In this document: positions 50,401 through 62,321 of the stretch, in pieces | Layout: each line of letters begins with the position of its first letter | Position numbering within the stretch: position 1 is the stretch's first letter | Assembly: GCF_041146395.1 (NCBI RefSeq) | Contig: NC_091009.1 | Span: 2,537,501-2,601,500 of the forward strand | Length of the DNA stretch: 64,000 nucleotides | Source: Eulemur rufifrons | Lineage: Eukaryota > Chordata > Mammalia > Primates > Lemuridae | Direction: 5' to 3' | The notes under the pieces: model-generated | Database searches by the model: none | What the model saw: the letters and a program-made list of their open reading frames with translations, nothing else | Told to the model about the DNA's origin: nothing | Position numbers and translations under genes: made by a program

Positions 50401-53400
50401 AAGAAGTATGCCTCAGAGCTTTTCAATTAACCAGTATGTTGAAAATCCTTTGCAGGTTTTCAGCGTTTCACCATAATTGTGATAACGTGTGTATGTGCCT
50501 ACTGAAACCAAATATGGCTGCTACGGACATAACTATGCTGAGGCGTAGCTGACTTGGTGTTGCCTATTTTTGTCAGTGGAGACTGACAAGAAGCCATTCT
50601 TCTAAGTATCATCCCACCATCATTTCTCCATTGTTTAAAAATGCAGGGAAATTTTGCAAATTGGCATTATAATTAGTAGCTGGAGTGTACTTTTGTTTTT
50701 GTGGGGTCGGTCAGGATGGGTGTTCAGGCCCTCTGTCAGATCGCTGGTTTGGTTTTATTATGCCCAGAGAAGAGTAGTGGGCATGTGTTTGGCAGGTGAA
50801 AAGGGAGGATTCTGTTTCAGAGAATTAAACAGGATCAGCATACTCATCTCATTCCTTTAAGAATCCTTTGCTTCATCAGCTGGGATTCCACCATGTTTCT
50901 ATATACTCCTCTATGCGTGGGCACAGGTACCTGGCTTGTTCCAAGAAGTATGCTGGAGAGTTTTCAAATTAACCAGTACGTTGAAAATTATTTGCAGGTT
51001 TTCAGGGTTTCACCATAATTTTGATAACGTTTGTATGTGCCTCCTCAAACCCAAGAAGGCTGCGACGGACATAACTATGCTGAGGCGTAGCTGACTTGGT
51101 GTTGCCTATTTTTGTTAGTGGAGACTGACAAGAAGCCATTCTTCTAAGTATCATCCCACCACCATTTTTCCATTGTTTTAAAATGCAGGGAAATTTTGCA
51201 AGTTAGCATTATAATTAGTAGCTGGAGGGTACGTTTTTTTTTTTTGTGTGTGGTCGATGTGGATGTGTTGGTCAGTCCCTCTGTCAGTTCGCTGGTTAGT
51301 TTCTATTATAACCAGAGAGGAGAAGTGGGCATGTGTTTGGCAGGTGAAAAGGGCGGATTCTGTTTCAGAGAATTAACGATGGTCCCCACGGTCATCCCGT
51401 TCCTTTAATAATCCTTAACTTCATCAGCTGGAAATCCACCATGGTTCTATATACTCCTCTTTGCGTGGGAACAGGTAACTGGCTTGTTCCAAGAAGTATG
51501 CCGCAGAGCTTTTCAATTAACCACTACGTTGAAAATTATTTGCAGGTGTTCAGCGTTTCACCATAATTGTGATAACGTTTGTTTGTGCCTCCTGAAACCC
51601 AAGATGGCTGCCACGAACATAACGATGCTGAGGCATAGATGATTGGGTTTTGGCTATATTTGTTAGTGGAGACTAACAAGAATCCATTCTTCTAAGTATC
51701 ATCTCACCATCATTTTTCCATTGTTTAAAAATGCAGGAAAATTTTGCAAGTTAGCATTATAATTAGTAGCTGGAGGCTACGGTGTTGTTTTTTTTTTTTT
51801 CCTGTGGGGTCGGTGTGGATGTGTTTTTCAGGCCCTCTGTCAGTTCGCTGTTTTGTTTTTATTATCCCCAGAGAGGAGAAGTGGGTATTAGTATGGCAGG
51901 TGAAAACTGCGGATCTGTTTCAGAGAATTAAACAGGATCCGCATGGTAATCCTGTTCCTTTAAGAATCCTTTGCTTCATGAGCTGGGAATCCACCAAGGT
52001 TCTATATACTTCTCTATGCGTGGGCACAGGAAACTGGCTTGTTCCAAGAAGTATGCCTCAGAGCTTTTCAATTAACCAGTATGTTGAAAATCCTTTGCAG
52101 GTTTTCAGCGTTTCCCCATAATTGTGATAACGTGTGTATGTGCCTACTGAAACCAAATATGGCTGCTACGGACATAACTATGCTGAGGCCTAGCTGACTT
52201 GGTGTTGCCTATTTTTGTCAGTGGAGACTGACAAGAAGCCATTCCTCTAAGTATCAACCCACCATCATTTCTCCATTGTTTAAAAATGCAGGGAAATTTT
52301 GCAAATTGGCATTATAATTAGTAGCTGGAGGGTACTTTTTTTTTTGTGGGGTCGGTCAGGATGGGTGTTCAGGTCCTCTGTCAGATCGCTGGTTTGTTTT
52401 TATTATCCCCAGAGAAGAGTAGTGGGCATGTGTTTGGCAGGTGAAAAGTGCGGATTCTGTTTCAGAGAATTAAACAGGATCCGCATGGTCATCTCATTCC
52501 TTTAAGAATCCTTTGCTTCATTAGCTGAGATTCCACCATGTTTCTATATACTCCTCTATGCATGGGCACAGGTACCTGGCTTGTTCCAAGAAGTATGCTG
52601 GAGAGTTTTCAAATTAACCAGTACGTTGAAAATCCTTTCCAGGTTTTCAGCATTTCACCATAATTTTGATAACGTTTGTATGTGCCTCCTGAAACGCAAG
52701 AAGGCTGCGTCGGACATAACTATGCTGAGGAGTAGCTGACTTGGTGTTGCCTATTTATGATAGTGGAGACTGACAAGAAGCCATTCTTCTAAGTATCATC
52801 CCACCACCATTTTTCCATTGTTTTAAAATGCAGGGAAATTTTGCAAGTTAGCATTATAATTAGTAGCTGGAGGGTAAGGTTTTTTTTTTGTGTGTGTGGT
52901 CGATGTGGATGGGGGGTCAGGCCCTCTGTCAGTTCGCTGGTTAGTTTTTATTATCCCCAGAGAGGAGAAGTGGGCATGTGTTTGGCAGGGGAAAATGGCG
53001 GATTCTGTTTTAGAGAATTAACGATGATCCCCATGGTCATCCCGTTCCTTTAATAATCCCTTACTTCATCAGCTGGAAATCCACCATGGTTCTGTATACT
53101 CCTCTTTGCGTGGGAACAGGTAACTGGCTTGTTCCAAGAAGTATGCCGCAGAGCTTTTCAATTAACCACTACGTTGAAAATTATTTGCAGGTGTTCAGCG
53201 TTTCACCATAATTGTGATAACGTTTGTTTGTGCCTCCTGAAACCCAAGAAGGCTGCGACGGACATAATTATGCTGAGGAGTAGCAGACTTGGTGTTGCCT
53301 ATTTCTGTTAGTGGAGACTGACTAGAATCCATTCTTCTAAGTATCATCTCACCATCATTTTTCCATTGTTTTAAAATTCAGGAAAATTTTGCAAGTTAGC

Positions 53401-54426
53401 ATTATAATTAGTAGCTGGAGGCTACGGTGTTTTTTTTTATTTTTTCCTGTGGGGTCGCTGTGGATGTGTTGGTCAGGCCTTCTGTCAGTTCGCTGGTTTG
53501 TTTTTATTATCCCCAGAGAGGAGAAGTGGGTATTAGTATGGCAGGTGAAAACTGCGGATCTGTTTCAGAGAATTAAACAGGATCCGCATGGTAATCCCGT
53601 TCCTTTAAGAATCCTTTGCTTCATGAGCTGGGAATCCACCATGGTTCTATATACTTCTCTATGCGTGGGCACAGGAAAGTAGCTTGTTCAAAGAAGTATG
53701 CCTCAGAGCTTTTCAATTAACCAGTATGTTGAAAATCCTTTGCAGGTTTTCAGCGTTTCACCATAATTGTGATAACGTGTGTATGTGCCTACTGAAACCA
53801 AAGAAGGCTGCGACAGACATAACTATGCTGAGGCGTAGCTGACTTGGTGTTGCCTATTTTTGTCAGTGGAGACTGACAAGAAGCCATTCTTCTAAGTATC
53901 ATCCCACCATCATTTCTCCATTGTTTAAAAATGCAGGGAAATTTTGCAAATTGGCATTATAATTAGTAGCTGGAGGGTACTTTTTTTTTTTTGTGGGGTC
54001 GGTCAGGATGGGTGTTCAGGCCATCTGTCAGATCGCTTGTTTGTTTTTATTATCCCCAGAGAAGAGTAGTGGGCATGTGTTTGGCAGGTGAAAAGTGGGG
54101 ATTCTGATTCAGAGAATTAAAGAAGATCCGCATGGTCATATCATTCCTTTAAGAATCCTTTGCTTCATCAGCTGGGATTCCACCATGTTTCTATATACTC
54201 CTCTATGCGTGGGCACAGGTACCTGGCTTGTTCCAAGAAGTATGCCACTACGTTGAAAATTATTTGCAGGTATTCAGCGTTTCACCATAATTGTGATAAC
54301 GTTTGTTTGTGACTCCTGAACCCCAAGAAGGCTGCGACGGACATAACTATGCTGAGGAGTAGCTGACTTGGTGTTGCCTATTTTTGTTAGTGGAGACAGA
54401 CAAGAAGCCATTCTTCTAAGTATCAT

Positions 54427-54740
54427 CCCACCACCATTTTTCTATTGTTTTAAAAGGCAGGGAAATTTTAAAATTTTAAACCCTTAACCCTAACCCTAAC
54501 CCTAACCTTAACCCTAACCCTAACCCACCACCATTTTTCAGGGAAATTTTAAAATTTTAAATTTTAAACCCTTAACCCTTAACACTTAAACCTTAAAATT
54601 TTAAAATTTTAAACCCTTAACCCTAACCCTAACCCTAACCTTAACCCTAACCCTAACCCACCACCATTTTCCATTGTTTTAAAAGGCAGGGAAATTTTAA
54701 AATTTTAAACACTTAACCCTAACCCTAACCCTAACCGTAA
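54427..54740. repeat. Satellite/telomere junction, repeated three times
   Basis: Three segments each start with satellite CCCACCACCATTTT, pass through a CAGGGAAATTTTAAAATTTTA-like stretch and enter telomeric CCCTAA repeats. They begin at 54427, 54524 and 54657. The second lacks the TATTGTTTTAAAAGG part and carries an extra AATTTTAAA and degenerate CCTTAAC tract. The first and second end TAACCC, whose CCC is also the first CCC of the next satellite piece. Confidence 0.9.
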
Positions 54741-56619
54741 TGCTAACCCCTAAACGTAACCCTAACCGTGACCAGTAAACCTAACCCTAACCTCTAACAC
54801 AAACCATAGCACATAACTCTAACGCTAAAACTAACCCTAACCCTAACCCCAAACCTAAACCCTAACTCTTAACCTTAACACTAAGCGTTAACTCTCACGC
54901 TAACCTTTAATCCTAACCCTAATCCTAATCTTCAACCCTAAACCTAACACTTAACCCTAACCCTGTACGAAACCCTAACCCCTCATCTTAACCCTAACCG
55001 TAAACCTCAACCCTAAACCAAAGTGTAACCGTTAAACCTAACAGTAACTTTTAACCCTAACCCTATTCCCTAACCCTAAGCCCTCACCCTAACACTAAAC
55101 TTCATCCTTAACCCTAACCATAATCCTAACCCTAAATCTAATTCTCAGACTTCTGGCTTGATTAGAGTTTAGAAAGCCTGCAATCCTCCCATGCCATGCG
55201 TGAAAGGAGGCTCTACCACTGTGTCCTGCATGAAACCCACGGGCCCATACCCAGAGTATGATAGAGTGTGTTCCCGGGTACAATCCCAGCCCCCTAAACT
55301 CCCCCCGCCCGCCTAATGCAGACAGGGCCCGTGCGCTAAGCATAAACAATACCTTTAACAGATAACCCAAACGCTGAACATAACACCCAACCCTGTTCCT
55401 ATTTCTCCCCTTAACACGTAAACCTCACCGTGCGCCTAACTTTAACCTCTTATCCCAACGTTAATGCATAACCCATTTCCTGAGAACAACCCCTATCCCA
55501 TAATTCTAACCCTATCTCCTAGTCATCACTGTGACACCTAATCCCTAACCCTAACTCTAAACCGCTAACCCTAACCGTAACCCTACCTACAACCCTAACA
55601 CTGACAGTAACCCTTACTTCTAACCCCAACGCTATGCCTAACAAAAGCCCTAACCCTTGACCCTAACCCTTCACCCTAACCCCTAAGCCTTACCCTAACC
55701 CTTAACCCTAATCCTAATCCTAACCATTAAACCTAACCCTAGCTCTTAAAGCTAACCCTAAACCTTACCCTCACGACTAGACCTAACCCTGACACTAACC
55801 TAACACCTAATCCTAACCAGACCCCTAAAGCTAACCCTGAACCCTATCCCTAACCCTAGCAGTCAACTTTAACCCTAAACCTAAGCCCAACCCGTAACCC
55901 TAATCCTATCCTTTTACCCTAAAACTAACCCCTAAACCTAACCCCTATACCTCACCCTAACTCTAACCCCAATCCTATTTCTAACCATACCCCTTCATAA
56001 TACACTAACTCCTAACCGCTAACCCTAATACTAACCAAAAACCCTAATCACTAATCCCTAACCCTAACGCTTAACCTTTACCCTAACCGTTAACCCTCAC
56101 CCTAAATCTTAACACTGACCCTAACCTTAACCTTTAACTCTAAGCCTAACCCTTAACCCTACAGTAAGGAAGACCCTTAATGCTAATGGGATCCCTTATC
56201 CCTAACCATAACACTACAGCTAAAATAACCCTAACCTTGGATCCTTAAACCTAACCCCTAACACTTACTTTAACCCCAAACCCTAACCCTAATCCTAAGC
56301 ATTAAACCTAACCCTATCTCTTAACCCTAACGCTAGCCCTTACCCTAACGCCTAGATCTAACCCTAAATCTAACCTACCGCCTAATCCTAACCTTAAGCC
56401 CTAATGCTAACACTAACCCTGAACCCTAAACCTACCCGGAACCGTTAACACTAACCCTATCCGTGAACCTTAACCCTGACCCTAACCATTACCTGCACCC
56501 AAGCATTTAACCCTGACCCTAACCCTTATCCTTAATGCTAACCCTAACACTAAACCCTAAGCCTAAGCCGAACACTTATGCCTAATCCTATCCCTTAACC
56601 CTAACCCTAACCCTAACCC
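54735..56619. repeat. Telomere-like higher-order unit U1 (about 1.88 kb)
   Basis: Ordered landmarks recur in each unit: AAACGTAACCCTAACCGTG near the start, CACAAACCATAGCACATAAC, the 200-bp island, ACCCCAACGCTATGCC, and AAGGAAGACCCTTAATGC. Here these lie near 54750, 54798, 55141, 55621 and 56167. Confidence 0.82.
55141..55340. repeat. About 200-bp island, copy 1
   Basis: Non-telomeric, GC-richer block running from ATTCTCAGACTTCT to CAGGGCCCGTGCGCTAAG. Internal marks are AGAAAGCCTGCAATCC, TGTCCTGCATGAAACCCA and GTTCCCGGGTACAATCCC. Its minus strand is open (55095-55370), but most of that frame outside the island translates degenerate telomere repeat. No protein family is recognised. Confidence 0.85.
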
Positions 56620-58482
56620 TAATGCTACCCCCTAAACGTAACCCTAACCGTGACCAGTAAACCTAACCCTAACCTCTAACACAAACCATAGCACATAACT
56701 CTAACCCTAAATCTAACCCTAAGCCTAACCGTAAACCCTAACTCTTAACCTTAACCCTAAGCGTTAACTCTCACGCTAACCTTTAATCCTAACCCTAATC
56801 CTAATCTTCAACCCTAAACCTAACACTTAACCCTAAACGTCAACCAAACCCTAACCCCTCATCTTAACCCTAACCGTAAACCTCAACCCTAAACCGAACT
56901 GTAATCGTTAAACCTAAGAGTAACCTTTAACCCTAACCCTAATCCCTAACCTTAAGCCCTCACCCTAACACTAAACTTCATCCTTAACCCTAACCATAAT
57001 CCTAACCCTAAATCTAATTCTCAGACTTCTTGCTTTCTTAGAGTTTAGAAAGCCTGCAATCCTCCCATGCCATGCGTGAAAGGAGGCTCTACCACTGTGT
57101 CCTGCATGAAACCCACGGGCCCATACCCAGAGTATGATAGAGTGGGTTCCCGGGTACAATCCCAGCCCCCTAAACTCCCCCCGCCCGCCCAATGCAGACA
57201 GGGCCCGTGCGCTAAGCATAAACAATACCTCTAACAGATAACCCTAACCCTGAACATAACACCCAACCCTGTTCCTATTTCTCCCCTTAACACGTAAACC
57301 TCACCGTGAGCCTAACTTTAACCTCTTATCCTAACGTTAATGCATAACCCATTCCCTGAGAACAACCCCTATCCCATAATTCTAACCCTATCTCCTAGTC
57401 ATCACTGGAACACCTAATCCCTAACCCTAATTCTAAACCGCTAACCCTAACCGGAACCCTACCTACAACCCTAACACTGACAGTAACCCTTACTTCTAAC
57501 CCCAACGCTATGCCTAACAAAAACCCTAACCCTTCACCCTAACCCCTAAGCCTTACGCTAACCCTTAACCCTAATCCTAATCCTAACCATTAAACCTAAC
57601 CCTAGCTCTTAAAGCTAACCCTAAACCTTACCCTCACGACTAGACCTAACCCTGACACTACCCTAACACCTAACCCTAACCAGAACCCCTAAAGCTAACC
57701 CTGAACCCTATCCCTAACCCTAGCAGTAAACTTTAACCCTAAAACTAAGCCCAACCCATAACCCTAATCCTATCCTTTTACCCTAAAACTAACCCCTAAA
57801 CCTAACCCCTATACCTAACCCTAACTCTAACCCCATTCCTAATTTTAACCATACCCCTTCATAAAACACGAACTCCTAACCTCTAACCCTAACACTAACC
57901 AAAAACCCTAATCGCTAATCCCTAACCCTAACGCTTAACCTTTAACCTAACCGTTAACCCTCACCCTAATTCTTAACACTGACCCTAACCTTAACCTTTA
58001 ACTCTAAGCCTAACCCTTAACCCTACAGTAAGGAAGACCCTTAATGCTAATGGGATCCCTTTTCCCTAACCCTAACACTACAGCTAAAAATAACCCTAAC
58101 CTTTGATCCTTAAACCTAACCCCTAACACTTACTTTAACCCCAAACCCTAACCCTAATCCTAAGCATTAAACCTAAGCCTATCTCTTAATCCTAACCCTA
58201 GCCCTTACCTAACGCCTAGTTCTAACTCTAAATCTAACCTCCCGCCTAATCCTAACCTTAAGCCCTAATGCTAACGCTAACCCTGAAACCTAAACCTACC
58301 CGTAACCCTTAACACTAACCCTATCCGTGAACATTAACCCTGACCCTAACCATTACCCGCACCCAAGCATTTAACCCTGACCCTAACCCTAATCCTTAAT
58401 GATAACCCTAACACTAAACCCTAACCCTAAGCCCAACAATTAACCCTAATCCTATCCCTTAACCCTAACCCTAACCCTAACC
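56620..58482. repeat. Telomere-like higher-order unit U2 (about 1.86 kb)
   Basis: It has the same landmark order as U1, with ACCGTGACC at 56647, island at 57017, ACCCCAACGCTATGCC near 57497 and AAGGAAGACCC near 58029. It is highly similar to U1 by eye. Confidence 0.82.
57017..57216. repeat. About 200-bp island, copy 2
   Basis: It is nearly identical to copy 1 by eye, with CTTGCTTTCTTAGAG in place of CTGGCTTGATTAGAG. Confidence 0.85.
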
Positions 58483-58886
58483 CTAATGCTAACCCCTAAA
58501 CGTAACCCTAACCGTGAAAAGTAAACCTAACACTTACCTCTAACACAAACCATAGCACATAACTCTAACCCTAAAACTAACCCTAACCCTAACCCTAACC
58601 CTAAACCCTATCTCTTAACCTTAACCCTAAGCGTTAACTCTCACGCTAACCTTTAATCCTAACCCTAATCCTAATCTTCAACCCTAAACCTAACACTTAA
58701 CCCTAACCCTGTACCAAACCCTAACCCCTCATCTTAACCCTAACCTTAAATCTCAACCCTAAACCAAAGTGTAACCGTTAAATCTAAGAGTAACCTTTAA
58801 CCCTAACCGTAATCCCTAAGCCTAAGCCCTCACCCTAACACTAAACTTCATCCTTAACCCTAACCATAACCCTAACCCTAAATCTA

Positions 58887-59080
58887 ATTCTCAGACTTCT
58901 TGCTTTCTTAGAGTTTAGAAAGCCTGCAATCCTCCCACGCCATGCATGAAAGAGGGCTCTGCCACAGTGTCCTGCATGAAACCCAGAGGCCCATACACTG
59001 CGTGCGGTAGAGTGGGTTCCCAGCGACCATCCCAGACACCTAACTTTGCCTCCTAGGGCATACAGGGCCCGTGCCCTAAG
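58887..59080. repeat. About 200-bp island, copy 3 (switches subfamily)
   Basis: The left half is like copies 1 and 2. From GCCCATACACTGCGTG onwards it matches copy 7 (CAGCGACCATC, CATACAGGGCCC). Confidence 0.82.
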
Positions 59081-59848
59081 CATAAACCCTACCCCTCACC
59101 CATATGCCTAACCCACAACATAACACCTAACCCTGATCCTACTGCTCACCTTAACAGGTAAACCTCACCATAACCCTAACTTTAACCACATATCTTAACG
59201 TTAATGCATGACACCCTGAGAACAAGCCCTATACCGTCATTATAACCCTAACTCCTAGCTATAACCGTAACACCTAATCCCTAATTCTGAAACGCCAACC
59301 CTAACCTTAACCCGACCGACAACACTAACACTAACGCTACCCCCTTACCCTAACCCTACGCCTAAAAGTAACCCTAACCGTTGATCCTTCGTCATAACCC
59401 CTAACCTTAACCCTAACCCTTAACCCTATTCCCAATCCTAACCATTAAACAGAACCCTAACTCTTAACCCTAACCCTAACCTTTACCCTAATGCCTAGAG
59501 ATATAACCCCAACACTGACCTACAGTTAACACTAACCCCAACCCCTAATGCTAACCTTAAACCTGAACCAAGCTCCTAACCCTTAACCCTAACACTATCC
59601 CTAACCCCTAAGCCTAACCCCAACTGTTAACCCTCTAACCCTCACCCTGAATCCTAACCCTATCCCTTAAACCTAACCCCTAACCCTAACGCTAACTCCA
59701 ACCCTAAACCTTACCCTGGCCCCCTAACCCAGACTTAACACCTTACCCCTAACACTAACTCTAACCCTAACCACTAATCCCTAGCACCTAACCCTGACTC
59801 GAAACCTAACCCCTAACACGAAAAACCCTAACCCCAACCCCAACCCTA

Positions 59849-60034
59849 ATTCTCACACTACTTCCATTCCCAGAGTGAAGCAAGCCTACAATACAGCCAT
59901 GCCATGTGTCAGATGAGGCTCCGCCTGAGTCCTGCATGTAGGTCCTGTCCCAAGGCCCACGGAATGATGTTGTGCTTTCGTGGTGACTCCGACCGCACCC
60001 CTCTCACCGTAGATTAACCAGGTCCTGTGCCCTT
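59849..60034. repeat. About 200-bp island, copy 4 (divergent)
   Basis: It keeps AAGCCTACAAT, GCCATGCCATG, GATGAGGCTCCGCC and CCTGCATG but differs elsewhere. It is closest to the truncated copy at 63911 in the GATGAGG.TCCGCC part. Confidence 0.7.
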
Positions 60035-60149
60035 AAACTGACCACTAAAGCTAAGCCCTACCACCAACGCTAACCCCTGACCCTGAGCCTAAGCCCCGAG
60101 CCTAAAGCCCAACATTAACTCTAGACCCTTACCCTAAACCTAATCCCTA

Positions 60150-62000
60150 ACCCTAATGCTAACCCCTAAACCCAACCCTAACCGTGAACAGTAAACCTAA
60201 CCCTAACCCCTAACACAAACCATAGCACATAACTCTAACCCTAAATCTAACCCTAAGCCTAACCGTAAACCCTAACTCTTAACCTTAACCCTAAGCGTTA
60301 ACTCTCACGCTAACCTTTAATCCTAACCCTAATCCTAATCTTCAACCCTAAACCTAACACTTAACCCTAAACGTCTACCAAACCCTAACCCCTCATCTTA
60401 ACCCTAACCGTAAACCTCAACCCTAAACCGAACTGTAATCGTTAAACCTAAGAGTAACCTTTAACCCTAACCCTAATCCCTAACCTTAAGCCCTCACCCT
60501 AACACTAAACTTCATCCTTAACCCTAACCATAATCCTAACCCTAAATCTAATTCTCAGACTTCTTGCTTTCTTAGAGTTTAGAAAGCCTGCAATCCTCCC
60601 ATGCCATGCATGAAAGGAGGCTCTACCACTGTGTCTTGCATGAAACCCACGGGCCCATACCCAGAGTATGATAGGGTGGGTTCCCGGGTACAATCCCAGC
60701 CCCCTAAACTCCCCCCGCCTGCCCAATGCAGACAGGGCCCGTGCGCTAAGCATAAACAATACCTCTAACAGATAACCCAAACGCTGAACATAACACCCAA
60801 CCCTGTTCCTATTTCTCCCCTTAACACGTAAACCTCACCGTGCGCCTAACTTTAACCTCTTATCCTAACGTTAATGCATAACCCATTCCCTGAGAACAAC
60901 CCCTATCCCATAATTCTAACCCTATCTCCTAGTCATCACTGGAACACCTAATCCCTAACCCTAATTCTAAACCGCTAACCCTAACCGGAACCCTACCTAC
61001 AACCCTAACACTGACAGTAACCCTTACTTCTAACCCCAACGCTATGCCTAACAAAAACCCTAACCCTTCACCCTAACCCCTAAGCCTTACGCTAACCCTT
61101 AACCCTAATCCTAATCCTAACCATTAAACCTAACCCTAGCTCTTAAAGCTAACCCTAAACCTTACCCTCACGACTAGACCTAAGCCTGACACTAACCTAA
61201 CACCTAACGCTAACCAGAACCCCTAAAGCTAACCCTGAACCCTATCCCTAACCCTAGCAGTAAACTTTAACCCTAAACCTAAGCCCAACCCATAACCCTA
61301 ATCCTATCCTTTTACCCTAAAACTAACCCCTAAACCTAACCCCTATACCTAACCCTAACTCTAACCCCAATCCTAATTCTAACCATACCCCTTCATAAAA
61401 CACGAACTCCTAACCTCTAGCCCTAACACTAACCAAAAACCCTAATCTCTAATCCCTAACCCTAATGCTTAACCTTTACCCTAACCGTTAACCCTCCCCC
61501 TAATTCTTAACACTGACCCTAACCTTAACCTTTAACTCTAAGCCTAACCCTTAACCCTACAGTAAGGAAGACCCTTAATGCTAATGGGATCCCTTTTCCC
61601 TAACCCTAACACTACAGCTAAAAATAACCCTAACCTTTGATCCTTAAACCTAACCCCTAACACTTACTTTAACCCCAAACCCTAACCCTAATCCTAAGCA
61701 TTAAACCTAACCCTATCTCTTAACCCTAACCCTAGCCCTTACCCTAACACTTAGATCTAACCCTAAATCTAACCTCCTGCCTAATCCTAACCTTAAGCCC
61801 TAATGCTAACTCTAACCCTGAACCCTAAACCTACCCATAACCCTTAACACTAACGCTATCCGTAAACCTTAACCCTGACCCTAACCATTACCCGCACCCA
61901 AGCATTTAACCCTGACCCTAACCCTAATCCTTAATGATAACGCTAACACTAAACCCTAACCCTAAGCCCAACACTTAACCATAATACTATCCTTTAACCC
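60150..62000. repeat. Telomere-like higher-order unit U4 (about 1.85 kb)
   Basis: It returns to the U1/U2 type, with island at 60551, ACCCCAACGCTATGCC near 61031 and AAGGAAGACCC near 61565. These are about 3,535 bp from the U2 equivalents, the two unit lengths of U2 plus U3. Confidence 0.8.
60551..60750. repeat. About 200-bp island, copy 5
   Basis: It is very close to copy 2, with GCATGCATGAAAGG-like and TGTGTCTTGCATG differences. Confidence 0.85.
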
Positions 62001-62321
62001 TAAGCCTAACCCTAACCCCTAACGCTAAACCTAACCCTAACCGCAACCCTAACCCTCAATCTTGAAACTTACCATTAACCCTGACACTAACCCTTAACCC
62101 TAACCCTACTCCTAATCCTTATCCATAAGGCTAATACTGAAGCCTAACCCTGTGCCAAACGCTAAACCCAAACCTTAACCCTAACCCTGAATCTTAAACG
62201 TAAACCTAACTGTAACTGTTAAACCTAACACTAACATTTAACCCTAACACCTAACCCTAAGACTCCACCCTAACACTAATCTTCATCCCTAAACATTACC
62301 ATAATCCTACCCCTAAATCTC

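Larger units (their letters stand above)
13586..54469. repeat. Homogenised satellite array with A-B-C trimeric higher-order repeat (about 1,645 bp)
   Basis: About 74 monomers of about 542-557 bp. Class A has GGAGGCTACGG followed by a T tract, GATGTGTTGGTCAGG, GGTATTAGTATGGCAGG, and CATGAGCTGGG. Class B has GGAGGGTAC plus T tract, CAGGATGGGTGTTCAGG, AGAAGAGTAGTGGGC, and ATGCTGGAGAGTTTTC. Class C has GTACGG plus T tract, GTGTGGTCGATGTGGATGGG, GGTTAGTTTTTATTAT, CAGAGAATTAACGATGATCC, and CCTTTAATAATCC. Using the TTTTGCAAG landmark, A monomers (and A/B recombinants) lie near 13914, 15565, 16664, 18302, 20493, 22137, 24864, 26508, 28148, 29805, 31456, 32554, 34196, 35838, 36938, 38588, 39685, 41328, 43519, 46260, 48449, 50094, 51744 and 53389. 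Most intervals are about 1,640-1,655 (three monomers). Others are about 1,100 (two), 2,190 (four) or 2,740 (five). The array ends inside a class C monomer at 54469. Confidence 0.93.
58483..60149. repeat. Telomere-like unit U3, mosaic of two subfamilies (about 1.67 kb)
   Basis: The first part matches U1 and U2 up to the island at 58887. From within the island (CAGCGACCATC, GCCTCCTAGGGCATACAGG) it instead matches the sequence at 62.9-64.0 kb, including TAATGCCTAGAGATATAACC and CCTAATTCTGAAACGCCAACC. It lacks the AAGGAAGACCC landmark. Confidence 0.78.

Noticed and set aside
13952..53682. Many repeated open frames of 60-127 codons on the + strand of the satellite
   Set aside because: They recur at the monomer period, often need TTG or similar starts, run through the variable T tract whose length changes the frame, overlap in two frames, and show no domain. 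Their similarity reflects repeat homogeneity, not protein conservation.
13586..54469. Possible CENP-B box in the satellite
   Set aside because: I looked for the TTCG....A..CGGG pattern on both strands of the class A, B and C monomers, around GTTCGCTGG and ATCCCGTTCC. None matches the essential positions, so a centromere role is not supported by this motif.
55095..60780. Conserved minus-strand frames of 80-91 codons at 55095-55370, 56971-57225, 58841-59083 and 60505-60780
   Set aside because: They cover the 200-bp island plus translated telomere repeat (arginine and valine rich ends). The similarity follows from the repeated DNA. I see no domain, upstream promoter or splice evidence. Codon-level comparison would be needed to reopen this.
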